NCBI RefSeq assembly: GCF_042697365.1
Contig: NZ_CP137604.1
Origin: Brucella pseudintermedia
Lineage (GTDB): Bacteria > Pseudomonadota > Alphaproteobacteria > Rhizobiales > Rhizobiaceae
DNA length: 64,000 bases
Reading direction: 5' to 3' (one strand)
Position numbers and translations under genes: made by a program
Part shown: one piece after another, positions 45,321-53,555 of the stretch
Position numbering within the stretch: position 1 is the first letter of the stretch
Layout: the number at the start of each line of letters is the position of its first letter
Notes under the pieces: generated by a model
What the model saw: only the letters and a program-made list of their open reading frames with translations
Told to the model about the DNA's origin: nothing
Database searches by the model: none

Positions 45321-45740
45321 GCGTTTGTGGAGTGATCAGGAGCCGGTATAGCCGAGTTCGGCTTCGATAGCCTCGAATGTCTTTTCCATGGCGTAGGTGG
45401 GGCTCAGCGGACGCGGGTAAAGGACCAATATCTGCGAAAGAATGACATAGGGCCTCATTCGAATGAATGGATATAAAAAATGGAATGGCTGGAAACTTTC
45501 TTCTTGGTTTTCGTGGGAAATATACTAAAAATTTGACTTAATCTTGTCCGTTCGGGCAAGAGTTTGACGTTTCTTTTTAAGTTATTTTGTTCGGGGTCCC
45601 GCAGACACGTGTGGGAAATTTGTTGGGGCAAGCCTCTGTTCAGCGTCGGTGGAGCAGGTGGTTTTTCGCGGGCTTAAGCTTCGGTTAACCATGTCTGTTT
45701 AATCTGCGATCATGGATGGGGCGGTTAGCGGAGCAGGTTT
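45321..45740. other. AT-richer intergenic region
   Basis: About 420 bases without a confident gene. A minus-strand 40-codon frame (45336-45458) ends in AIEAELGYTGS but lacks a ribosome binding site and may be a remnant. A hairpin CTTGTCCG/CGGGCAAG sits at 45543-45560. Confidence 0.45.
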
Positions 45741-45941
45741 ATGCAGCGCTACAGATTTGACGATAAAAGAATTCTGATCGAGGCAATTGTTGAATTGCTC
45801 AACCGGGGCGTGGAGCCCGATGAGCTCGATCTCGTACTGAGCCGGATCGGTCCGGTCGATCTCGATTTGATGCGGCAATGCCTGATCGAGGTGTGGAACT
45901 ACAATCATCCGGAACTGGCCGAAGCGCCGATGGCGGCCTGA
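45741..45941 (+). CDS. Small conserved-looking hypothetical protein, 66 residues
   Basis: The ATG is preceded by GGAG at good spacing. The product is mostly helical and acidic: YRFDDKRILIEAIVELLNRG then DELDLVLSRIGPVDLDLMRQ. It looks like two amphipathic helices with a proline turn, a possible protein-interaction module. I recognise no family. After its TGA the same frame stays open for 90 further codons, to 46214, just before a terminator-like hairpin. Coding potential is better than for other short frames nearby. Confidence 0.6.
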   Translation: MQRYRFDDKRILIEAIVELLNRGVEPDELDLVLSRIGPVDLDLMRQCLIEVWNYNHPELAEAPMAA

Positions 45942-46220
45942 CGGCGGGTTCTGTGGGCAGGCATCGGACCGCGGAGCGGAACGGATGCCGGCATAATTGG
46001 GCGCGAATGCGGCGCTTGCGCGAGAATACGGCGGTTTCTGGCAACGGTTTGTGGGCCGAAACTGTCGGGGCAGGGCCGGGTTGAACCGGTTTTGGAGCAA
46101 TCTGGCCACTGTCCGCAATGTCATATTCCTGAAATGCAGACGGGTTATACCCATATGCGTATCGGGAATTCACTTGGGATCGTGACCACGGATGTACTGG
46201 CGCAACTCAGGTGAAAGCGG

Positions 46221-46246
46221 AAGGTCGGGTTCAGCCCGGCCTTTTT
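46221..46246 (+). terminator. Rho-independent terminator-like hairpin
   Basis: AAGGTCGGG pairs with GCCCGGCCTT around TTCA and ends in a T5 run (CTTTTTC). No confident gene ends just before it; the nearest upstream gene stops at 45941. Confidence 0.7.
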
Positions 46247-46265
46247 CGCGTCAGGCGCATGTCTC

Positions 46266-46311
46266 CCGAAAGTGGGAACTGCCTTTGCACTTTTGCTGGA
46301 AATGCTCTCGG
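46266..46311 (-). repeat. Intergenic mosaic repeat, copy D
   Basis: On the minus strand GAGCATTTCCAGCAAAAGTG matches copy A for 20 bases and then diverges through CAAAGGCAGTTCCCACTTTCGG. Confidence 0.75.
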
Positions 46312-46477
46312 AGCTGCGCAGATCGAAGAGCGGTTGCAGTCTGTCGTGGTGCCTCGTCGCCACGCCGGTCTGCAAACGGTGCTTTCTGCATTCCGGTGCT
46401 CGCATACCTCTCATGAGCGATTTTTCGCAGCCCGCCGCTTTTTGATTCAGGCTCCGGGATTGCTGCAGCGATGCAGC

Positions 46478-47437
46478 CTACAATACCAGCCCGCCCACGC
46501 CCATGCGCGAAAGGTCGTCGGCGGAGAGCGCCATGCCCGCCATCAGCCGATCCAGCACGCGGTCGAGGCTGTTTTCGCGGGCGCTGCGGGCCGATCCGGG
46601 CGCGGCGACGATATATTTTCCGTGGTGCCGCCCCAGAACCAGCAGATTGCCGGGATCGACCGGCATGCCGATGCGCAAGATTTCGCCGCCCGAAATACGG
46701 ATCGATTGCGGCACGATATCCGCCTCGTCGGCAACGGCCGATGCGCTGAAAATCACGACGATGTCGCAGGCCGGGCCCACTTCCGCGATTGCCGCAGCCA
46801 GTGCGGCCTGATCGTGGGCGACGCGCTTTTCGCAAACAAGCTTGCCGCCATTGCGGGCGACCCGCATTTCCAAGAGCTCGCGGGTCTTCTCAAGAACGGT
46901 CTCGCGGATCGAAGGGAGGCGCGACTGGATCAGCCCGATCCGCGCGCCGTTGAACGGATGGACATGCAATGCCGGTCGCGCATCGACGCCGATTTCGTGC
47001 AGCAGGGTCTTCGGCACCGCGAAAGGAATGATCTTGACGGTAGCGATCATCTGCCCGGCTTCCACCCGCACATGGTTGCGTAGTGTCGCGATGGAAATGC
47101 GCGCATCATGCGCGTTGATGGCATCGATGCGGCCTGTCTCGGCTGAAAACACGCCGTTCTTCCGGGCATGCAGGTTGACGCGACCGGTCGAGGCATTGCC
47201 GATTTCCACATCGGCGGATGCGACTATGCGCGCAACGGCAAGCGCCGCCTCGTCCTCGCCGACATCGCCCTCTTCCAGGCGCGCGGCCAGAACCGCGCTG
47301 ACGCCCGCCTCCCGCAGCATGGCAAGGTTGAGCGCATCGAGAACCGTGCCCTTGCGCAAGGTGAGCGCACCGGCAGCCGTCGGATAACCGAGGATTGCAC
47401 CTTCGGCCTCATCGAGCGGTATTTCGGCAAATATCAT
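46478..47437 (-). CDS. Molybdopterin-binding protein, MoeA/MogA-related
   Basis: This 319-residue protein has an N-terminal MoeA-like region (IPLDEAEGAILGYPTAAG) and a MoCF-type molybdopterin-binding domain in its second half. The latter shows VVIFSASAVADEADIVPQSI and MPVDPGNLLVLGRHHGKYIV with APGSARSARENSLD. It is related to the rhizobial proteins found with MobA-like cytidylyltransferases, but no such domain or gene is adjacent. It ends at GVGGLVL, a few residues earlier than I would expect for the family. ATG 47437 follows GGGTG; an upstream start at 47476 is less likely. Confidence 0.8.
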   Translation of the reverse strand: MIFAEIPLDEAEGAILGYPTAAGALTLRKGTVLDALNLAMLREAGVSAVLAARLEEGDVGEDEAALAVARIVASADVEIGNASTGRVNLHARKNGVFSAETGRIDAINAHDARISIATLRNHVRVEAGQMIATVKIIPFAVPKTLLHEIGVDARPALHVHPFNGARIGLIQSRLPSIRETVLEKTRELLEMRVARNGGKLVCEKRVAHDQAALAAAIAEVGPACDIVVIFSASAVADEADIVPQSIRISGGEILRIGMPVDPGNLLVLGRHHGKYIVAAPGSARSARENSLDRVLDRLMAGMALSADDLSRMGVGGLVL

Positions 47438-47973
47438 GTTCACCCCCAATTCCCTCGTGAAAATCCAATAGAACATAATCGGGCCGGAGTGAAACAGTGA
47501 CCATCAGCATTATGCGAATGCACCTGTCAAACGCCCGTGTCGATTGCGTATTTCCGTGAATTCAGGTGAGAAACAGCCTGCGGATCCGGTAAAATCCCAT
47601 CACAATCCCGTTCCTTTGAGGGAAAACAGTGGTTTCAACTTGCAAACCCTGTGCGTTGGGCCTATTGCACCGCGTCTGACGGCTTGCGCCCTATCTGGCC
47701 CGATCTGTCGGCCCATCGATCCCCGACAGTGAGATCGATGATTGCATAAGACATTGCCTGACAAATGGCCCGCACATCAGCGCTGAGCCCCGATTATTTA
47801 GACAGAATGCCCGTTTTGGGCGCGACATTACGATCCAGCACAATTTTCGTCAGAGACGTGACAAATGCGGCTATTCGATATAACGGTACTTTTGGAAATT
47901 TCAGAATTTACCGAAAACTAGGAAATGACGCATGCGCCGGAGATGACACTCTGCGCGCAGGATGGAAAGACAA
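47438..47973. other. Intergenic region upstream of cyoA
   Basis: About 535 bases separate the divergent molybdopterin-binding gene and cyoA. No convincing gene is seen; a 70-codon plus-strand frame at 47765-47977 overlaps the cyoA start and lacks support. The length suggests a long regulatory region for the oxidase operon. Confidence 0.5.
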
Positions 47974-48981
47974 ATGAAACACGGCACCCCCCGGACGATC
48001 GTTTCGTTCGCCGTCATGGCCCTCACGGCGTTTCTCGCTGGCTGCGAGAACCAGGTCCTTCTGTCCCCGAAAGGGGAAGTCGGCATGGCAGAACGCGATC
48101 TCATCTTCTTTGCGACCGGCCTCATGCTGCTAGTCGTGCTTCCCGTCATCTTCATGACGCTTTACTTCGCCTGGAAGTACCGCGCCTCGAACGAAAAGGC
48201 GGATTACCAGCCCGACTGGCACCATTCGACCAAGATCGAGCTTGCCGTCTGGCTCATCCCGATGGCGATCATCGTCGTTCTGGGCACGGTCACCTGGATC
48301 AGCACCCACAAGCTCGATCCGTATCGTCCGCTGGTATCGGACGCGAAGCCGATCAATGTCGAAGTCGTCGCGCTCGACTGGAAATGGCTTTTCATCTATC
48401 CGGATCAGGGCATCGCCACCGTCAATGAAATGGCAATGCCCGTTGATGTGCCGGTCAATTTCAAGCTGACCTCCAGCAACATCATGAACTCTTTCTTCAT
48501 TCCGCAGCTCGGCAGCCAGGTCTACACCATGCCGAGCATGCAGACGAAGCTGCATCTGGTTGCCAATCATGCAGGCGAGTTCGACGGCATCTCCGCCAAC
48601 TATAGCGGTCAGGGCTTTGCCCAGATGCGCTTCAAGGCGCATGCCTACAACCAGGCCGACTTCGACAAATGGGTGGCCGATGTCAAGGCAAAGGCAAATG
48701 GCGAAGAGCTGAGCCGGGATCGTTACGCCTCGCTGGTCCAGCCGAGCGAGAAGGTTCCGCCGCAGTTCTTCACCTATAGTGACCAGACGCTGTTCCACAA
48801 CATCGTGAACCGCTGCTGGGACGGCAAGTCCGTCTGCCTCGACGATGAAATGCATCGTCAACAGATGATCCGGGAAGCGCGCGCCAACCTGCGCAAGTCT
48901 TCGCCTGTCGATTTCAGCCAGTGGGCGAGCGACATCATCTGCGCAGTTCAGCCGCAGCGCCTTTCGCAGCTCGAAAACTGA
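47974..48981 (+). CDS. cyoA: Cytochrome bo3 ubiquinol oxidase subunit II
   Basis: CyoA is the quinol-oxidase subunit II, an inner-membrane lipoprotein. The 335-residue product has a lipobox LAGC (C24), two membrane helices (about residues 35-60 and 80-103) and a periplasmic cupredoxin-like domain. The domain lacks the CuA-binding CxxxC, as expected for quinol oxidases. A C-terminal COX-aromatic region (GQGFAQMRFKAHAYNQADFD) follows. ATG 47974 has a GGAAAG site; ATG 47962 is alternative. It is the first gene of cyoABCD. Confidence 0.94.
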   Translation: MKHGTPRTIVSFAVMALTAFLAGCENQVLLSPKGEVGMAERDLIFFATGLMLLVVLPVIFMTLYFAWKYRASNEKADYQPDWHHSTKIELAVWLIPMAIIVVLGTVTWISTHKLDPYRPLVSDAKPINVEVVALDWKWLFIYPDQGIATVNEMAMPVDVPVNFKLTSSNIMNSFFIPQLGSQVYTMPSMQTKLHLVANHAGEFDGISANYSGQGFAQMRFKAHAYNQADFDKWVADVKAKANGEELSRDRYASLVQPSEKVPPQFFTYSDQTLFHNIVNRCWDGKSVCLDDEMHRQQMIREARANLRKSSPVDFSQWASDIICAVQPQRLSQLEN

Positions 48982-49109
48982 TGTGCCGATAGGCCCGTGA
49001 TCTCGAATGAGGTCACGGCCATTCGCATTCAATCCCTTGTTTCACGCGGTTCCGGAAAGATCGCGCTCTTGCGCCGCCCCGGAATTGCTCCAATCGAAGC
49101 GTGATAAAA

Positions 49110-51089
49110 ATGTTCGGAAAACTTACGCTCGAAGCGATACCCTATCACGAGCCAATCATCATGGTCACTTTGGCCGCGGTGGCTGGCGGGGCGTTCGCTA
49201 TTCTGGCAGCCATAACCTACTACCGCAAATGGGTACCGCTCTGGAACGACTGGCTCACCTCCGTCGACCACAAGCGCATCGGTGTGATGTATATCATCCT
49301 GGCTCTCGTGATGCTGTTCCGCGGTTTCTCGGATGCCATCATGATGCGCGCCCAGCAGGCCATTGCCTCGGGCGCGAATGAAGGCTTCCTCCCGCCGCAC
49401 CACTACGACCAGATCTTCACCGCCCATGGCGTGATCATGATCTTCTTCGTGGCGATGCCCTTCATCGTCGGCCTGATGAACTTCGCCGTGCCGCTTCAGA
49501 TCGGCGCGCGCGACGTGGCGTTCCCCTACCTCAACTCGCTCAGCTTTTGGCTGACGGTTGCCGGCGCCATCCTCATCAACATCTCGCTCGGTATCGGCGA
49601 ATTCGCCAAGACCGGCTGGCTGGCCTATCCGCCGCTTTCCGGCAAGGAGTTCAGCCCGGATGTCGGGGTGGATTACTATATCTGGGCCTTGCAGATTTCC
49701 GGCATGGGCACGCTGCTTTCCGGCGTCAACCTCATCACCACCATCATCAAGATGCGTGCGCCCGGCATGGGCATGATGCAGGTTCCGGTCTTCACCTGGA
49801 CGGCGCTCTGCTCCAACGTGCTGATCGTCGCGGCCTTCCCGATCCTCACCGTCACGCTGGCGCTTTTGTCCCTTGACCGCTATCTGGATTTCCACTTCTT
49901 CACCAATGATGCCGGTGGCAATCCGATGATGTATGTGAATCTCATCTGGATCTGGGGCCACCCGGAAGTCTACATTCTGGTTCTGCCGTGCTTCGGCATC
50001 TTCTCGGAAATCGTGGCAACCTTCTCCGGCAAGCGCCTGTTCGGCTACAAGTCGATGGTTTACGCCACCGTTGCCATCACCATCCTGTCGTTCCTGGTCT
50101 GGGTCCACCACTTCTTCACCATGGGCGGCGGCGCCAATGTCAACGCCTTCTTCGGCGTGGCAACCATGATCATCTCCATCCCGACAGGGGCGAAGGTCTT
50201 CAACTGGCTCTTCACCATGTATAAGGGCCGCGTTCGCATGGAAACGCCGGTCATGTGGACCATTGGCTTCATGTGCACCTTCGTCGTTGGCGGCATGACA
50301 GGCGTTCTGCTCGCGGTTCCGCCAGCGGACTTCGTGCTGCACAACTCGGTGTTCCTGATCGCCCACTTCCACAATGTGATCATTTCGGGCGTCCTGTTCG
50401 GCTGCTTTGCCGGCGTCGTCTACTGGTGGCCGAAGGCTTTCGGCTTCAAGCTGAACGAACGTCTGGGCAAGAACGCCTTCTGGTGCTGGCTCGTCGGCTT
50501 CATCCTCGCCTTCATGCCGCTCTACGTGCTCGGCCTGATGGGCATGACCCGTCGCCTGAACCACACCGAAAACCCGGCATGGCACATCTACCTCATCGTT
50601 GCCGCCATCGGCGTTGCGATCATCCTTTGCGGCATCGTGTTCCAGGTTCTGCAGATCGCCATCTCGATCCGCGACCGCGAAAAGCTGCGCGACACCAACG
50701 GCGACAGCTGGGGCACGGGCCGCACGCTGGAATGGTCGCTGGCTTCGCCGCCCGCCTTCTACAACTTCGCCGAAGTGCCGCATGTGCGCGACCACGATGC
50801 CTGGTGGGATATGAAGCAGAACGGCTATGTGCGCCGCACCGAAAAGTTCGCGCGCATTCATATGCCGAAGAATACCGGCACCGGCTTCATCATCGGCATG
50901 CTGAACATTCCGCTCGGCTTTGCCCTCGTCTGGCACATCTGGTGGCTGGCAATCGCCTCTGCCCTCGCTGTGCTGGCCGTTGCCATCGCTCACTCCTTCA
51001 ATAATGACAGGGACTTTTACGTCTCGGCCGAAGAGGTGCAGGAAGTTGAAGACCTCCGCACCCGGCAACTGACTGCTCAGGAGGCCTGA
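49110..51089 (+). CDS. cyoB: Cytochrome bo3 ubiquinol oxidase subunit I
   Basis: CyoB is the haem-copper catalytic subunit that reduces oxygen and pumps protons. The 659-residue product has about 15 membrane helices. Ligand and active-site motifs are present: FTAHGVIMIFF (low-spin haem His), WIWGHPEVYILVLP (CuB His and cross-linked Tyr), VHHFFTMG (CuB His pair) and LIAHFHNVIISG (haem ligands). The start MFGKLTLEAIPYHEP matches the E. coli N-terminus, so ATG 49110 is used rather than GTG 49101. Confidence 0.97.
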   Translation: MFGKLTLEAIPYHEPIIMVTLAAVAGGAFAILAAITYYRKWVPLWNDWLTSVDHKRIGVMYIILALVMLFRGFSDAIMMRAQQAIASGANEGFLPPHHYDQIFTAHGVIMIFFVAMPFIVGLMNFAVPLQIGARDVAFPYLNSLSFWLTVAGAILINISLGIGEFAKTGWLAYPPLSGKEFSPDVGVDYYIWALQISGMGTLLSGVNLITTIIKMRAPGMGMMQVPVFTWTALCSNVLIVAAFPILTVTLALLSLDRYLDFHFFTNDAGGNPMMYVNLIWIWGHPEVYILVLPCFGIFSEIVATFSGKRLFGYKSMVYATVAITILSFLVWVHHFFTMGGGANVNAFFGVATMIISIPTGAKVFNWLFTMYKGRVRMETPVMWTIGFMCTFVVGGMTGVLLAVPPADFVLHNSVFLIAHFHNVIISGVLFGCFAGVVYWWPKAFGFKLNERLGKNAFWCWLVGFILAFMPLYVLGLMGMTRRLNHTENPAWHIYLIVAAIGVAIILCGIVFQVLQIAISIRDREKLRDTNGDSWGTGRTLEWSLASPPAFYNFAEVPHVRDHDAWWDMKQNGYVRRTEKFARIHMPKNTGTGFIIGMLNIPLGFALVWHIWWLAIASALAVLAVAIAHSFNNDRDFYVSAEEVQEVEDLRTRQLTAQEA

Positions 51090-51094
51090 TTCCG

Positions 51095-51724
51095 ATGAGC
51101 GCAAGCATTTCGACCGCCGCTCCGTTCACGGGCGGAAACGAGCACCCCGCGCATGAGGACCATCACGATGCAGGGTCGACCACGCTGGTCGGCTTCTGGA
51201 TCTACCTGATGAGCGACTGCGTCCTCTTCTCGGGGCTGTTTGCAACCTACGCCGTTCTGGCACACCAGTTCGCGGGCGGCCCGACCGGCCGTGAACTGTT
51301 CGACCTGAACTTCGTTCTGATCGAAACCATGCTGCTGCTGGTGTCGTCGCTGACCTATGGTCTGGCCACGCTTTCGATGTTCAAGAAGAACCGCGCTGGC
51401 CTTCTGTTCTGGCTGGGCGTGACCTTCCTGCTCGGCGCCGCCTTCCTCGCGATGGAAGTCTATGAGTTCAATCACCTGATCCATGAAGGTGCCGGACCGG
51501 GACGCAGCGCGTTCCTCTCCGCCTTCTTCGCGCTGGTGGGAACCCACGGTCTGCACATCACGTCCGGCCTCATCTGGATCCTGGTGCTTTCCGCCCAGCT
51601 TCTGCGTGACGGCCTGACCGAAAAGAACCAGACGCGCGTGATGTGCCTCAGCCTCTTCTGGCACTTCCTGGACATCATCTGGATCGGCGTCTTTACTCTT
51701 GTCTATCTGCTGGGTGTACTGTGA
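51095..51724 (+). CDS. cyoC: Cytochrome bo3 ubiquinol oxidase subunit III
   Basis: This 209-residue COX3-family subunit has five membrane helices, beginning GFWIYLMSDCVLFSGLFATY. It contains MEVYEFNHLIHEG and the GTHGLHITSGLIW signature. The final helix WHFLDIIWIGVFTLVYLLG ends the protein. It starts five bases after cyoB, and its TGA shares one base with the cyoD ATG. Confidence 0.96.
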   Translation: MSASISTAAPFTGGNEHPAHEDHHDAGSTTLVGFWIYLMSDCVLFSGLFATYAVLAHQFAGGPTGRELFDLNFVLIETMLLLVSSLTYGLATLSMFKKNRAGLLFWLGVTFLLGAAFLAMEVYEFNHLIHEGAGPGRSAFLSAFFALVGTHGLHITSGLIWILVLSAQLLRDGLTEKNQTRVMCLSLFWHFLDIIWIGVFTLVYLLGVL

Positions 51725-52092
51725 TGAGCTCTGCACACGAAACACATGACCACGGCGCAAGCCACGGCAGCCTGAAGTCTTATCTGATCGGCTTCGTGCT
51801 GGCGGTTGTCCTCACCGTCGTTCCCTTCATGCTCGCCATGAACGGCTACTTCACGCCGGCCACCACCGCCGCCATCGTGCTCGGTATCGCCGTCGTCCAG
51901 ATCCTGGTGCATCTGGTTTACTTCCTGCACCTCGATCCGAAGTCGGAAGGCGGCTGGAACATTCTGGCGCTCATCTTCACGGTCATCATCCTGGCTATCG
52001 TGCTTGCCGGCTCCATCTGGGTCATGCATCACCTCGATACCAATATGATGCCGATGTACATGTCGCCGGAAGACGTGCGCAACCTGCCATAA
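51724..52092 (+). CDS. cyoD: Cytochrome bo3 ubiquinol oxidase subunit IV
   Basis: This 122-residue subunit has three membrane helices and a histidine-rich N-terminus (ETHDHGASHG). The core LKSYLIGFVLAVVLTVVPFM and VQILVHLVYFLHLD are diagnostic. It is thought to assist CuB binding during assembly. No cyoE (haem O synthase) follows; the operon ends here with two hairpins. Confidence 0.95.
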   Translation: MSSAHETHDHGASHGSLKSYLIGFVLAVVLTVVPFMLAMNGYFTPATTAAIVLGIAVVQILVHLVYFLHLDPKSEGGWNILALIFTVIILAIVLAGSIWVMHHLDTNMMPMYMSPEDVRNLP

Positions 52093-52218
52093 GCTCCGCC
52101 AAGGGCATTCCCTGCATCGCAACGCCTGCGGGGAATGCTTCCATGCGCTGCGCGAAACAAGTGGCCTGACGGCCCGTGATCGCGGCTTTATCCTCCCTCT
52201 CTCCCCCCAAAGCCGCGT

Positions 52219-52250
52219 GGCGCCCCGGTTCATTCCGGGGCGCCTTTCGT
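52219..52250 (+). terminator. Rho-independent terminator of the cyo operon
   Basis: GGCGCCCCGG and CCGGGGCGCC form a perfect 10-base stem around TTCATT, followed by TTTCGTTT. A weaker hairpin (GCATTCCC/GGGAATGC, 52105-52138) precedes it just after the cyoD stop. Confidence 0.85.
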
Positions 52251-52398
52251 TTGCGGGTTGAGTAGCAGAATTCACACCTCTTAGACTCAAGTAAAATTTG
52301 CGTAAAATTGATATTACTTTCCGTAAGGAAAAGTTGATGGGGAAATTATATAAGTGTAGTAAAGTATAATATGCGTCATTAATTTACCATTATTGAGG

Positions 52399-52451
52399 TA
52401 TAGGTTTGCATATTGACCTATATTGGGTTAGTATCAATTTTGATTGATACT
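52399..52451. promoter_or_regulatory. Two inverted repeats upstream of the SH3 gene
   Basis: TATAGGT/ACCTATA (52399-52405 and 52416-52422) is followed by the perfect AGTATCAAT/ATTGATACT (52430-52438 and 52443-52451). They end 29 bases before the GGAG of the gene. They could be operators or leader hairpins. Confidence 0.5.
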
Positions 52452-52492
52452 CTATTGCGTCTCTGTGTACTCGCAAATATGGAGTAGATGTG

Positions 52493-53233
52493 ATGCCATT
52501 ATTTAAGAGATTGCTTAATAATAATCGTTTTATCGGTGTCGCTGTTGCGGCTGTAGTTCTGATCGCGCCGGAGGTTGCTTCCGCGGCCACGGCCTATGTC
52601 TCGGCTGCGGTCAATATTCGATCGGGGCCGGGGGCCAACTATGCCCGGCTTGCCGCACTTCCCGCCGGTGCCTCCGTCAATGCCGGTTCCTGCCGCAACG
52701 GCTGGTGCCAGATTTATAACGGCAACAGCGTCGGCTTTGTGTCCGCGCGCTATCTCCGCTTCGGTTCCTACCAAGGTCAGGCCTATCCCGCGCCGTCCTC
52801 GACGACCGTCATCGTCGATAATGGCTACTCTGACGGCTGGGCGCCGGGCTTTGGCCTCGGTCTCGGTCTCGGCTGGGCAACCGGCGGCTATTGGGATCCC
52901 GGTTGGGGCTATGGCTGGGGCGTCGGCCCTGCGTGGCGGACCGGGCCGGCTTACCATTATGGGTGGGCGGCTCCGGTAAGCCCGCCCCACTTCAATGGGG
53001 GCGGCTTCAGCCAGCCCGCATTCAATACGCCGGCATTCAGCAGGCCTGCATTCAATACGCCCGCATTCCGCAGACCTGCATTCAATACGCCCGCATTCAG
53101 CAGGCCTGCATTCAACACGCCTGCGTTCAGCAGACCTGCATTCAACACGCCCGCGTTCAGCAGACCTGCATTTAATCCCGGTTTCGGCGGCGGTCATTTC
53201 GGCAATATGCGCCCGATCCATTCCGGTCGCTGA
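52493..53233 (+). CDS. Exported SH3-domain protein with a 10-residue tandem repeat tail
   Basis: The 246-residue protein has a Sec signal peptide (ending near ASA/ATA) and a bacterial SH3 domain (residues ~34-90; VNIRSGPGANYARLAALPAG, GWCQIYNG, GFVSARYLRF). A Gly/Trp-rich hydrophobic section follows (about 115-165). The C-terminus has five copies of a PAFNTPAFSR unit (nucleotides 53014-53170). SH3b domains in exported proteins often bind peptidoglycan. The Gly/Trp and repeat parts are unusual. ATG 52493 follows GGAG; GTG 52490 is adjacent. Confidence 0.88.
   Translation: MPLFKRLLNNNRFIGVAVAAVVLIAPEVASAATAYVSAAVNIRSGPGANYARLAALPAGASVNAGSCRNGWCQIYNGNSVGFVSARYLRFGSYQGQAYPAPSSTTVIVDNGYSDGWAPGFGLGLGLGWATGGYWDPGWGYGWGVGPAWRTGPAYHYGWAAPVSPPHFNGGGFSQPAFNTPAFSRPAFNTPAFRRPAFNTPAFSRPAFNTPAFSRPAFNTPAFSRPAFNPGFGGGHFGNMRPIHSGR
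53014..53170 (+). repeat. 30-base tandem repeat inside the SH3-protein gene
   Basis: Five imperfect 30-base units, each starting CCTGCATTCAAT/CACG or a variant, encode PAFNTPAFSR (one copy has RR instead of SR). The last partial copy ends PAFNP. Such an in-frame array can vary in copy number between strains. Confidence 0.85.
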
Positions 53234-53498
53234 TAGCCGGAACATTTCGTCAGGTCATCCTCCTCCCTCCTCCCGTGACCTGATGGACGGCCCGCCGAGA
53301 CCCTTCCGGCGGGCCGTGCCTTTTTGGAATTTTCGATAATCATCAGAAAATGCATGGGCGCGGCGGGCTCAACCTGCGCGAGCGTCCACGAGACTGTGGT
53401 AACGTTAATACTCCGTTGACTGAAATGGTCCATATCTAGCGTTGTCGCTTGGAGTTCCGTTCTCCCCATGGTAATCCCTGAATCGTCCTGGGCTGGGG
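53234..53498. other. Intergenic region with two hairpins
   Basis: TCAGGTCA/TGACCTGA (53250-53283) is followed by a strong terminator. The rest up to tamA contains no gene; a promoter for tamA should lie in 53330-53490. Confidence 0.6.
53287..53325 (+). terminator. Rho-independent terminator after the SH3 gene
   Basis: ACGGCCCGCCG (53287-53297) pairs with CGGCGGGCCGT (53307-53317), followed by GCCTTTTT. Confidence 0.88.
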
Positions 53499-53555
53499 AT
53501 GACGATCGGGACGCTGCCAGGCGACCGCATAGACAGGAACCGGACAGTAAAGCGT

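Larger units (their letters stand above)
45942..46477. other. Intergenic region with terminator and repeat
   Basis: About 535 bases. It holds an in-frame open continuation of the 66-residue ORF, a terminator-like hairpin at 46221-46246 and a mosaic repeat copy at 46266-46311. Nothing else is recognised between 46312 and 46477. Confidence 0.5.
52093..52492. other. Intergenic region between cyoD and the SH3 gene
   Basis: The first 150 bases hold two hairpins. From about 52270 the DNA is distinctly AT-rich and carries two inverted repeats (52399-52422 and 52430-52451) upstream of the SH3-protein gene. No gene is seen. Confidence 0.6.

Noticed and set aside
45336..45458. 40-codon minus-strand frame ending AIEAELGYTGS
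   Set aside because: No ribosome binding site and no recognisable family; mentioned only as a possible gene remnant.
53014..53170. Regular 30-base repeats that could suggest a CRISPR array
   Set aside because: Units are contiguous without unique spacers and stay in frame inside a protein-coding gene.
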